Assembly: GCA_905194705.1 (NCBI GenBank)
Contig: CAJJTI010000016.1
Coordinates: forward strand, 1-20,287
Length of the DNA stretch: 20,287 nucleotides
Source: an uncultured Solobacterium sp.
GTDB taxonomy: Bacteria > Bacillota_I > Bacilli_A > Erysipelotrichales > Erysipelotrichaceae
Direction: 5' to 3'
Positions 8,198 through 16,179 of this stretch are shown piece after piece (position 1 is the stretch's first letter; each line of letters begins with the position of its first letter). The position numbers and the translations under genes were made by a program. The notes beneath the pieces were generated by a model. The model was not told the DNA's origin, did no database searches, and worked only from the letters and a program-made list of their open reading frames with translations.

Positions 8198-8455
8198 TTA
8201 TTTAATATAGGATTTTATCGTATCGTAGAATTCATCAGGAATTTTAACTTCTAAAGATCTTTCCAGAGCTTTATTCTTTTTTGCTGTATCAACTGCAGAA
8301 ATATCTTTTTTAAGATACGCACCTCTGCCATTTGCTTTACCAGTTGTATCTACTTCAAGATTACCTTCTGGTGTACGTACAATACGTAGTAATTCTTTTT
8401 TAGGAAGTTGCTCACCTGTTGCAACACATCTACGCATTGGTATTTTTTTAGGCAT
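8198..8455 (-). CDS. rnpM: RnpM (YlxR), RNase P-modulating RNA-binding protein
   Basis: An 85-residue YlxR-family protein. The family signature is complete: RRCVATGEQLPKKELLRIVR at 8-27 and the basic strand-loop TGKANGRGAYL at 38-48, which forms the RNA-binding face. In B. subtilis the protein, formerly YlxR, has been reported to bind RNase P RNA and modulate its activity; that role is carried over by family, not shown here. The ATG overlaps the nusA stop by one base (TAATG), a classic termination-reinitiation junction that couples its level to NusA. The C-terminal half (ISAVDTAKKNKALERSLEVK) is helical and normal in length. Confidence 0.93.
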   Translation of the reverse strand: MPKKIPMRRCVATGEQLPKKELLRIVRTPEGNLEVDTTGKANGRGAYLKKDISAVDTAKKNKALERSLEVKIPDEFYDTIKSYIK

Positions 8456-10242
8456 TAGTTGTTATCCTCGTCATTATAATAATCTTCATATTCATCATAA
8501 TCGATATCATATTGACTTTCTTCTTCTAACATTTCCTGACGTTCAATTTCTTCTAATTCTTCATCTGTATAAACAGGTTTTACATTTGATGTATCAAGAT
8601 CCTTACGTAATTGGTTTGCAAGATCTTTGTTACGAACTTTGATATCTTCGTCATCACTCTTACGCTTTTTACGTTTTGGTTTTTCTTGTTTTGGTTTAGA
8701 TGTATTTGCAAATTTTTCAAATGCTGAAACGTAATCGTTCTTTTGTGCAATTGCTTCTAAATCTGCTTTTTTGCGTTTTGGTTTAGCTTCTTCAGCTGTC
8801 TTTTCTTCGGTAACTGTTTCTTCCATATCTTCTGGTTCTTCTTGAACTTGTTCTTCTACTTCTTCAACTTTTTCTATAGGAGCTGCTACAACTTCTTCTG
8901 CAGCTAATGTTTCAGTGCTATCATCGGGATCTTCTTCAGCAAATGCCATTTCTGTACGAATCTTGTCTTTTACAACTTCCTTCATTTCTTCTGGCATTAA
9001 ATCTTCAGGTTCTTCACTAGCTTCTTCACTTCTATTTTTGATTAATTCAGCAACAGCAGCTTGTCTCTTTTCTTCATCAGCTTTAGCTTCAGCAAGTTTT
9101 CTTTCTTCTCTTTTTCTAGCTAGTTCTTTTTCATATTCAGCATGTTGTTCAGCAGCTCTTGCGATTAATTCATCGTAATCTTTACCCATTTCTTCGATTT
9201 CACCACGAGTCTTGATATCAATTTTCTTATCGCATAATTTAACAGCTAAACGAGCATTCTTACCTTTACGTCCAATAGCTAAACTTAATTGATCATCGTT
9301 AACAATAACAAGTAATCCTTTACCTTCATCATCTGGTAATACTGCTTCAATAGCAGCAGGTGCCAAAGCATTTTTTACAAGTTGTGTAATATCTTCACTC
9401 CATAAGAAGATATCAATCTTTTCACCATGTAATTCTTCAATGATTTCTTGTACACGGCCACCTCTTTGTCCAATACATGCACCAATTGGATCAATTTCTT
9501 CATTGTGGCTTACTACTGCCATTTTAGTTCTTTCACCAGCATCACGGGCAATTGCTTTAATTTCAACTACACCTTGATAGATTTCAGGAACTTCTTTTTC
9601 AAATAAACGTTTCACTAACATTTCCGAAGAACGGCTTACAAGAACTTGTGGTCCTTTAGATTCTTTATTTACTTCTGTAATAACTACTCTTAATTTTTGG
9701 CCTTCTGTTAGTCTTTCATTAGGAATTTGATTTGATTTTGGCATCATTGCGACTGTTTTACCTAAATTTACTAAAACAAACTTGTCTTTTACTGATTCAA
9801 CAATACCAAGAACCATTTCATTTAACTGGTTGATATATTCATTATATACTGATACTTTCTCAGCTTCACGTATCTTTTGACGAATAACGTTACGGGCAAG
9901 AGTTGCGGCCGCTCTACTCATTGTTGAAATTTCCACTTCACGTCTGACTGTATCACCAATTTGTGCATCCGGATTAATTTCACGAGCATCTTCTAAAGAC
10001 ATCTGTAATTCATCATCTTCGATATCATCTTCATTTGTAACTGTATACAATTGATAAATGTCGATTGTTCCTCTTCTCTCATTGATTTCTGTTTCTACAG
10101 AGATATCACTAAGTTCAGCATCTTTTTTGTAAGCTTTTGACATAGCTTCTTTAAGTGCTTCAAGTACAACTTCTTCAGGAACACGACGTTCATCTTCGAT
10201 TGCATTTAAAGCTTTTATTAAATCCTTATACTTTAGTTTCAT
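8455..10242 (-). CDS. nusA: NusA, transcription elongation and termination factor, with long charged C-terminal extension
   Basis: A 595-residue protein whose first 350 residues are a standard Gram-positive NusA (about 370 in B. subtilis). The RNA polymerase-binding N-terminal domain is 1-125, the S1 domain about 135-200, and KH1 holds GACIGQRGGRVQE (254-266). KH2 holds LAIGRKGKNARLA (321-333). NusA binds the RNA exit channel, stabilises hairpin pauses, and helps termination and rRNA antitermination. From about 350 a low-complexity, probably disordered tail of about 245 residues is added. It has a charged helix (KELARKREERKLAEAKADE), acidic runs, two basic clusters (KPKRKKADLE at 487-496, KPKRKKRKSDDED at 521-533) and a very acidic end rich in D, E, Y and N. 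ATG 10242 has AAGGAG overlapping the rimP stop and a second AAGGAA beside the ATG. The stop overlaps rnpM. Confidence 0.97.
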   Translation of the reverse strand: MKLKYKDLIKALNAIEDERRVPEEVVLEALKEAMSKAYKKDAELSDISVETEINERRGTIDIYQLYTVTNEDDIEDDELQMSLEDAREINPDAQIGDTVRREVEISTMSRAAATLARNVIRQKIREAEKVSVYNEYINQLNEMVLGIVESVKDKFVLVNLGKTVAMMPKSNQIPNERLTEGQKLRVVITEVNKESKGPQVLVSRSSEMLVKRLFEKEVPEIYQGVVEIKAIARDAGERTKMAVVSHNEEIDPIGACIGQRGGRVQEIIEELHGEKIDIFLWSEDITQLVKNALAPAAIEAVLPDDEGKGLLVIVNDDQLSLAIGRKGKNARLAVKLCDKKIDIKTRGEIEEMGKDYDELIARAAEQHAEYEKELARKREERKLAEAKADEEKRQAAVAELIKNRSEEASEEPEDLMPEEMKEVVKDKIRTEMAFAEEDPDDSTETLAAEEVVAAPIEKVEEVEEQVQEEPEDMEETVTEEKTAEEAKPKRKKADLEAIAQKNDYVSAFEKFANTSKPKQEKPKRKKRKSDDEDIKVRNKDLANQLRKDLDTSNVKPVYTDEELEEIERQEMLEEESQYDIDYDEYEDYYNDEDNN

Positions 10243-10254
10243 TTCCTTTTCTCC

Positions 10255-10722
10255 TTAAAACTTAACAGCAAGACGAATAAATGCTATGTCATCTGCTGTA
10301 AACTCCATTACTTTCGTTGCCTGTTTTGCACGGTAACTTAATTTCATTCCTTCATCAGAATATGAGACAATTGTGCCTGTCACTTCATTTAATTTGTTGA
10401 TAGGATTTTTGAATTTGATAAACACATAAGGTTCTGTCATTGTCTCTAATTCATGAAGGTCATGAATTTCTCTTTCAGCACCAGGGCTGCATACTTCTAA
10501 TGTATATGCTTCACTAAGTGAATTATCTTGATCTAATACTTCTGAAATCTTTTCACTTGCAAGAGCACATGTATCTAAATCCATTGTGCCATCCTCTTTC
10601 GTAATCGCTACTTCAAGAGTACGGTTCTTCCCTGTTCCTGTCCACTTTAATTCATAAAGCTTCACATTGCATGAACTTAATACAGGAACGATCATTTCTT
10701 TTAAACGTTCAATTTGTTCCAT
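10255..10722 (-). CDS. rimP: RimP, 30S ribosome maturation factor
   Basis: A 155-residue two-domain protein (alpha/beta N-terminal domain, SH3-like C-terminal domain) that promotes early assembly of the 30S head around S12 and S9. Family landmarks are VKLYELKWTGTGKNRTLEVA (20-39), MDLDTCALASEKISEVLD (47-64) and the conserved LEVCSPGAERE (75-85), which corresponds to LEVSSPGxxRP in relatives. It is the first gene of the nusA operon, as in most Bacillota. The ATG has GGAGGG only two bases upstream, an unusually short distance. A perfect 10-bp hairpin lies just before that site. The stop overlaps the nusA ribosome site. Confidence 0.96.
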   Translation of the reverse strand: MEQIERLKEMIVPVLSSCNVKLYELKWTGTGKNRTLEVAITKEDGTMDLDTCALASEKISEVLDQDNSLSEAYTLEVCSPGAEREIHDLHELETMTEPYVFIKFKNPINKLNEVTGTIVSYSDEGMKLSYRAKQATKVMEFTADDIAFIRLAVKF

Positions 10723-10736
10723 ATCCCTCCATAAAT

Positions 10737-10760
10737 GAAGGAGTGCTTTCGCACTCCTTC
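10737..10760 (-). promoter_or_regulatory. GNRA-capped hairpin in the rimP-nusA operon leader
   Basis: A perfect 10-bp inverted repeat (GAAGGAGTGC, loop GAAA on the minus strand, GCACTCCTTC) occupies the leader between the predicted start site and the rimP ribosome site. It has no T-run on either strand, so it is not a typical terminator. The 5' arm contains a full Shine-Dalgarno-like AAGGAG, and the 3' arm could alternatively pair with the real GGAGG of rimP about 8 nt downstream. A role in mRNA stability or translational control is therefore possible, but this is inference. Confidence 0.7.
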
Positions 10761-10772
10761 TTGAACACCATC

Positions 10773-10801
10773 AATATAGCATAAAATCACGTATTTGAGA
10801 A
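10773..10801 (-). promoter_or_regulatory. Promoter of the rimP-nusA-rnpM-infB-rbfA operon
   Basis: On the minus strand an extended -10 element (TGC then TATATT, 10778-10773) follows TTCTCA (10801-10796) with a 17-bp spacer. Start of transcription would be near 10766, giving a leader of about 44 nt that begins with the hairpin at 10760-10737. No terminator is seen between the upstream small gene and this site, so readthrough from the polC transcript is also likely. Confidence 0.55.
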
Positions 10802-10811
10802 CATTTTTTGA

Positions 10812-11117
10812 CTATTTCTCTTTATAAATCAACTTTCCCATAGATAATAATGTTCTTTGAGGAATTTCAAACATATATTCACCCAGTAAACATAGCATCA
10901 CAACAAAAAATAAATGTCTATCTGGAAAGATTGAATCTAGAATCTGTCCAATAATTCCATAGATAATAAAATCACTGACTACTAGTACTTTTAATAATTG
11001 GTTTGTCTCTTCAGTGCGTACTAAAACCTTATGGCAATATGGACATTCAAGTTTCTCATTTTTACCAAAGGGATTCGTGTATAAAATTTTATTACAATAA
11101 GGACATGGTATTTTCAT
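10812..11117 (-). CDS. Small zinc-ribbon membrane protein of unknown function
   Basis: A 101-residue protein that I do not recognise. The N-terminus has two CPYC knuckles (residues 5-8 and 25-28, C-x2-C-x16-C-x2-C), a zinc-ribbon fold expected in the cytoplasm. Two hydrophobic segments follow, LLKVLVVSDFIIYGIIGQIL (41-60) and LFFVVMLCLLGEYMF (69-83), and the tail is basic (GKLIYKEK). This is the layout of zinc-ribbon-plus-membrane proteins with unknown roles. The ATG is two bases after the polC stop and has no Shine-Dalgarno site, so it probably depends on reinitiation by ribosomes finishing polC. It lies where Bacillus has only a short gap between polC and rimP. The codon use and the conserved Cys positions make it a real gene, but nothing here fixes its function. 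Confidence 0.75.
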   Translation of the reverse strand: MKIPCPYCNKILYTNPFGKNEKLECPYCHKVLVRTEETNQLLKVLVVSDFIIYGIIGQILDSIFPDRHLFFVVMLCLLGEYMFEIPQRTLLSMGKLIYKEK

Positions 11118-11119
11118 AA

Positions 11120-14100
11120 CTAAAATAAAGAGATTTGGTTGCTTTCCTGCATACCTTCAAGGCATCCTAAGTCATCAAGTTTTTTTACTAATGTACTTGA
11201 TAACTGTGTACGTTTAATAATATCTTCTTTGCTTAAGAATTCACCATTTTTTCTCGCTTCTTCTACACTTCTTGCAACGTTAGCACCTAAGCCGTCAATG
11301 ACAACAAATGGTGGAATGATAATATGATTGTCATCTGGATCAGAACAGAATTCTGTAGCTTTTGAGCGATATAAATCAACATTGCTGATTTTATATCCAC
11401 GGGCATATAATTCTTCACACACTTCGAGAGTATCATATAAACTCTTTTCTTTATTTGTGACTTCTTTTGCCGTCTCACGATTTTTCAAACGTTCATCAAT
11501 GTTGAACATTCTTTCTCTAACTGCTTCTAAGCCTCTAGACATAACGGTTATATCATAAGCATCACATCTTAAGGTTAGATATTGAATATAGAAGTTCCAT
11601 GGTTCATGTACTTTATACCAGGCTAAACGAACTGCCATCATAACATAGGCAACCGCATGAGCTTTCGGGAACATGTACTTAATCTTTTTACATGAATCAA
11701 TATACCAGTCTGGTACATCATGTTCTCTCATTTTCTTTTCTTGATCTTCTTTTAAGCCTTTTCCTTTACGGACATCTTCCATAATTCTAAAGGCATCTAT
11801 TGGTTCAAGATGTTTATTTAACAAATACGTCATGATATCATCACGACATCCGATAACTTCACTTAGGGCATGACCATTTTGAATTAATGTTTCTGCATTG
11901 CCTGCCCAAACGTCAGTACCATGTGATAAACCAGAAATAATAACTAAATCTGAGAAGACATGAGGTCGTGTTTCTTCAAGAACACGTCTTGTTGTTCTTG
12001 TACCAAATTCTGGCAAACCTAGAGCTCCTGTTTCTTTTTTATAAACACGAGGATCAGCTTTTAAAGCGTTATCTTCATAGAATAAACTTAATGATTCAGG
12101 ATCATTCATCGGTATGGTTAGTGGGTCAGTTTTTGATATATTTGTTAACATTCTCATCGCTGTAGGATCAACATGTCCTAAAATATCAAATTTCAAGACA
12201 TTATCATGAATATCATGGAAGTCGTAGTGCGTTGTCATCCATTCAGAGTTAGGATCATTTGCTGGATACTGGACTGGTGTAAAATCTTCCGCATCATAAT
12301 TTTCAGGAATGATGATAATACCACCAGGATGCTGACCGGTTGTACGTTTAACGTTTTGACAACCTGCAGCTAAGTAATCTTTCATGGTTGAACGCATATC
12401 GGTAATATTCATTTTTTCACAATACCCTTGAACATAACCATAGGCTGTCTTTTCTGCGACGGTACCAATCGTTCCCGCTCTAAAGGCATGTTTTTCACCA
12501 AATACCTGTTTGATAAAGGCATGGGCTTTTGCCTGATATTCATTTGAGAAGTTTAAGTCGATATCCGGTGTCTTATCCGCATTAAATCCTAAGAATGTCT
12601 GGAATGGTATATTTTGACCATTTCCCTTCATTGTAGTTCCACAATGAGGACATGTTTTATCAGGTAAATCAAATCCTGAACTGATAGAAGTATCTTCTAT
12701 CCATTCTGAATAATGACAATGTGGACATAAGTAATGTGGCTTTAAAGCATTAACTTCTGTAATACCAGACATTGTAGCAGTAAAACTTGAACCTACAGAT
12801 CCTCTTGAACCAACAACATAGCCATCATCATTACTCTTTTTAACAAGTAAGTGAGCGATATAGTAATGCACACCATAACCATTACGAATAATATTGTCCA
12901 GCTCTTCATTTAACCGGTTAGTTACGATATCAGGAATCTTACCCTCAAATTCGTACATATTTTTTGCTGTATTATTACAGATTTCTCTTAATTTATCATC
13001 AGAGTGTTCAATCGTTGGCGGGAAAGTTCCTGCAGGTACTGGACGAACATTTTCAATTTGAGCAAATAATTTCTTTGGATTATCAATAACCATCTGATGT
13101 ACTAAAGTAACATCATTTAACCAACCGAATTCATCAATCATCTCATTTGTCAAACGAATATGCTGGTCCGGGTTTTTTGTACGGTAACGAAGCATATCAT
13201 TACGAATATAAAGTGGATGAATTGCTCCTCCTACGCCCTGGCTCATGATATATACATCTCTAAATTTCTTTTGTGCTTTTGTACAATAATGAGCATCACT
13301 GTCAGCAATCACCGGCTTATGTAATTTATTTGCCATGGAAATAATTCTCTTTTGAACTGTTTTCAAACGCTCTGTATCAGGAACATTCCCCATAGCCACA
13401 AATGTTGTATAGCAGCTTAGTGGCTGTAATTCAATATAGTCATACCAGGACATTGCTTTTTCAAGACGCTCATCATCGCCATTACATGCAAGTTCAAATA
13501 CTTCATTATTTTGACAGGATGAACCAATTAGTAAATTCTCACGAACGGCATTTACAGCACTTCTTAAAACTCTTGCTTCAGCTGCTACTTCAGCACCTTC
13601 TTTACTTGATTTGCTGAAGACTGCAAGGGTCTTTGTATTAGACATGGATACTAATTTATATAAATCTTTTAGTCCATGTTTATTTTTCGCAATTAAAATC
13701 GTATGACTTGAACGACCTTTTTTAAATGCATCATCATCCTGAATAACTTCCTGTATATCACGAATTGTATTAGCACCCATTTTTTCTGCATCTTTTAATA
13801 AACATAAGAATACATCACCTAATACTTCCGCGTCATAATCTGCTCTATGGGCTACTTCTTCATCATAGGAAATATGATAGTTTCTTGCGATATTGCCTAA
13901 ACGATATGCTCTTCTTTCTTTTAGAATTGCACGTGACATATCTAAGGTATCAATTGTTGTATTTTGAAGTGGTTCTTTACCAATACGGCGTAATTCTTCA
14001 TTAAAGAAGTTATAGTCGAAAGAAGCATTATGTGCTACTAATACCGCATCACCAATCCACTCAACAATATCATCACAAACTTCTGCAAATGATTTCGCAT

Positions 14101-15481
14101 TTTTTACCATATCATTAGTAATATTTGTTTTATTTGCAATAAATGGTGGAATAGATACTGGCGGCTTGATAAACATCTGCTTATGTTCAGTTACCATGCC
14201 ATCCTTAATTCTTACAGCACCAAATTCAATAATATGATCATATTTGCATGATAAACCTGTCGTCTCCAAGTCAAAAGCAACATATTCAGCTTCATTTATT
14301 GCTTGATCACTGATGTTATAAACAATATTTAAACGATCTTCCGCTAAATTCACTTCACAACCTAAACCTACCTTAAATGGTCGATCAGGATTATTTTTTG
14401 TTAATGAAGAAGCTGTATTATAAGCTTTAACAAATGATTGAACGTCTGCATGGTCAGTAATTACAATTCCTTCATGTCCTAGATTATATGCATATTTAAC
14501 AATACTTGCTGCTTCACATACACCATCCATTTCACTCATATTTGTATGGGTATGAAATTCTATTCTTTTTTCTAGAGCATCATCTACAATTTTTGGCTTA
14601 TCTAATTTTGTTAGAGAATCAACATTGAATACAATATCTTTTGCATATGGATCATATGATACAGAACCATAAAAGCGGCAGTAATCACCAACTTTAGCTT
14701 CTGATAATTCCGCCTTTTCTTCATCTCTTTTCGCAAATCTTTTAATATTTATCGCATTATCACCATCATATACAGCTGATGTCTGAATAACCATACCTGA
14801 TTTTGTTGTGAAATCTTCCTGTTTGAAAATTTCACCATCAAAATAGATATTCTTCATTTGATCAGTCACATCATTAAGAGATATCTTTGTATAATCTTCA
14901 AGTTTAACTTTCGCTCTTCGTTTAAACTGTTGTGGTGCTTCTTTATTTACTGCTGGTGTTAGTTGTTTATTTACCTTTATTACAGGTACTTCCTCAATCA
15001 TTGGTGCACTTTCTGGTATATGTAACTGTAATTTCACCTGAAATTCTTTTAGACCAATTTTTGCAAATAAATTTTGCAAATCTTTTAAAGAATTAGACGC
15101 ATCATCAATCAAGTTTTCACTTGGAAATAACATCTCCAGTGTTTGATTTTTTAAATCAAGTTTTGGTAAACCTTCTTTAAAAATAGTATTCAAACCATAG
15201 TGTTCATAGAAATATGAAAAATACTTGTTCAGTTCAATCTGATTGATATTATGCTGTTCTACTTCAATATCCAAATCAAAATGACTGTCATTTAATAGAT
15301 TTTCTGTATATTCAATAAAATATTTATAAAGATCAAACGTTAATAATTCCTGTACATGAATATGCATGGATAACGTCTTATCATGTCTACAAAATGATAA
15401 TTTCGTTATGTCTGCTTCTTTTAATGGACTATTTTTTAAATAATCATCATTTTCAATTAATACATATAAATTCTTACTCAT
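11120..15481 (-). CDS. polC: DNA polymerase III PolC-type alpha subunit
   Basis: A 1453-residue replicative polymerase with built-in proofreading, normal for Gram-positive PolC (1437 in B. subtilis). The order is: N-terminal domains and OB fold (about 200-300), PHP domain beginning EFHTHTNMSEMDG (308-320), and the DnaQ-like 3'-5' exonuclease inserted in PHP, starting VAFDLETTGL (401-410) and closing with HRADYDAE. After the second PHP part comes the palm, with GSRGSVGSSF. Its inserted zinc finger is CPHC near 918 and CPHC near 942, and TPDIDLNFS near 970 carries catalytic aspartates. The fingers and C-terminal duplex-binding region end in NQISLF, resembling a beta-clamp-binding tail. The ATG follows the rnc stop by 8 nt with no visible Shine-Dalgarno site, suggesting coupling to rnc. 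Its synteny with rimP-nusA downstream is conserved in Bacillota. Confidence 0.98.
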   Translation of the reverse strand: MSKNLYVLIENDDYLKNSPLKEADITKLSFCRHDKTLSMHIHVQELLTFDLYKYFIEYTENLLNDSHFDLDIEVEQHNINQIELNKYFSYFYEHYGLNTIFKEGLPKLDLKNQTLEMLFPSENLIDDASNSLKDLQNLFAKIGLKEFQVKLQLHIPESAPMIEEVPVIKVNKQLTPAVNKEAPQQFKRRAKVKLEDYTKISLNDVTDQMKNIYFDGEIFKQEDFTTKSGMVIQTSAVYDGDNAINIKRFAKRDEEKAELSEAKVGDYCRFYGSVSYDPYAKDIVFNVDSLTKLDKPKIVDDALEKRIEFHTHTNMSEMDGVCEAASIVKYAYNLGHEGIVITDHADVQSFVKAYNTASSLTKNNPDRPFKVGLGCEVNLAEDRLNIVYNISDQAINEAEYVAFDLETTGLSCKYDHIIEFGAVRIKDGMVTEHKQMFIKPPVSIPPFIANKTNITNDMVKNAKSFAEVCDDIVEWIGDAVLVAHNASFDYNFFNEELRRIGKEPLQNTTIDTLDMSRAILKERRAYRLGNIARNYHISYDEEVAHRADYDAEVLGDVFLCLLKDAEKMGANTIRDIQEVIQDDDAFKKGRSSHTILIAKNKHGLKDLYKLVSMSNTKTLAVFSKSSKEGAEVAAEARVLRSAVNAVRENLLIGSSCQNNEVFELACNGDDERLEKAMSWYDYIELQPLSCYTTFVAMGNVPDTERLKTVQKRIISMANKLHKPVIADSDAHYCTKAQKKFRDVYIMSQGVGGAIHPLYIRNDMLRYRTKNPDQHIRLTNEMIDEFGWLNDVTLVHQMVIDNPKKLFAQIENVRPVPAGTFPPTIEHSDDKLREICNNTAKNMYEFEGKIPDIVTNRLNEELDNIIRNGYGVHYYIAHLLVKKSNDDGYVVGSRGSVGSSFTATMSGITEVNALKPHYLCPHCHYSEWIEDTSISSGFDLPDKTCPHCGTTMKGNGQNIPFQTFLGFNADKTPDIDLNFSNEYQAKAHAFIKQVFGEKHAFRAGTIGTVAEKTAYGYVQGYCEKMNITDMRSTMKDYLAAGCQNVKRTTGQHPGGIIIIPENYDAEDFTPVQYPANDPNSEWMTTHYDFHDIHDNVLKFDILGHVDPTAMRMLTNISKTDPLTIPMNDPESLSLFYEDNALKADPRVYKKETGALGLPEFGTRTTRRVLEETRPHVFSDLVIISGLSHGTDVWAGNAETLIQNGHALSEVIGCRDDIMTYLLNKHLEPIDAFRIMEDVRKGKGLKEDQEKKMREHDVPDWYIDSCKKIKYMFPKAHAVAYVMMAVRLAWYKVHEPWNFYIQYLTLRCDAYDITVMSRGLEAVRERMFNIDERLKNRETAKEVTNKEKSLYDTLEVCEELYARGYKISNVDLYRSKATEFCSDPDDNHIIIPPFVVIDGLGANVARSVEEARKNGEFLSKEDIIKRTQLSSTLVKKLDDLGCLEGMQESNQISLF

Positions 15482-15489
15482 ACTACAAA

Positions 15490-16170
15490 TTAACGAACCA
15501 TCTTATCAAATGCATCTTTAGCAGCATTTTGTTCTGCTTGTTTCTTGCTTGAACCTTTCCCTGTTCCTAGTACCAAATCATCCACAATAACATTCATTAC
15601 AAAAGTAGGTGCGTTGCTTGGACCACTTTCACTGACTAACTGATAACGTACTGTACGTCTATTATCTGATTGAACAATTTCTTGAAGTGCTGTCTTGTAA
15701 TCTTTAATGACATGTACTTCACCAGGATGTTTCAAATAAGGGATAATTACTTCATCTAGAATATTATCTACAGCCTTCATTCCTTGATCCAGATATAAAG
15801 CCCCTAAAAATGCTTCGAACATATCCGCAACAATCGCATCCTTGTTTCTACCGCCTGTTTTTTCTTCACCGCTGCCTAACAGTAAAAAGTCATTCAAATG
15901 TAAATCTCTTGCATATATCGCTAATGCTTTTTCACATACAAGCTGCGCTCTTAAACGCGTCATCTGTCCTTCTGATAAAGGTGGATCTAATGGAAAAATA
16001 TGATCACTGCTCCATAGCTGTAATACTGCATCTCCCATAAATTCGAGACGTTCATTATCATGTACCTCTTTATGCTCATTTGCATAAGAAGAATGCATAA
16101 AAGCCTGACGAATTAATTTATCATTTTTAATATTTATTCCACGATTTGTTAACCACTTAATAATATCCAT
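15490..16170 (-). CDS. rnc: Ribonuclease III
   Basis: A 226-residue double-strand-specific endoribonuclease that processes rRNA precursors and structured mRNAs as a dimer. The catalytic domain holds the signature NERLEFMGDAVL (39-50), with E43 and D47, and the second metal site DMFEAFLGALYLD (116-128), with D116 and E119. The double-stranded RNA-binding domain covers about 156-225 (DYKTALQEIVQ at the start, GTGKGSSKKQAEQNAAKDAF at its end). All catalytic residues are present. The ATG has AGGAG 6 nt upstream, and that site contains the recG stop TAG. In Bacillus the fapR-plsX-fabD-fabG-acpA block separates recG and rnc and smc follows rnc; here recG and rnc are 9 bp apart and polC follows. Confidence 0.97.
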   Translation of the reverse strand: MDIIKWLTNRGINIKNDKLIRQAFMHSSYANEHKEVHDNERLEFMGDAVLQLWSSDHIFPLDPPLSEGQMTRLRAQLVCEKALAIYARDLHLNDFLLLGSGEEKTGGRNKDAIVADMFEAFLGALYLDQGMKAVDNILDEVIIPYLKHPGEVHVIKDYKTALQEIVQSDNRRTVRYQLVSESGPSNAPTFVMNVIVDDLVLGTGKGSSKKQAEQNAAKDAFDKMVR

Positions 16171-16179
16171 CTTTTTCTC

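Noticed and set aside
8915..9178. Ser/Ala-rich plus-strand frame opposite the NusA tail
   Set aside because: The low-complexity composition is just the complement of Glu/Lys/Ala codons in the NusA extension.
10737..10760. rimP leader hairpin as a terminator of the polC transcript
   Set aside because: The stem is strong but neither strand has a T-run after it, and it lies downstream of a predicted promoter; treated as a leader structure.
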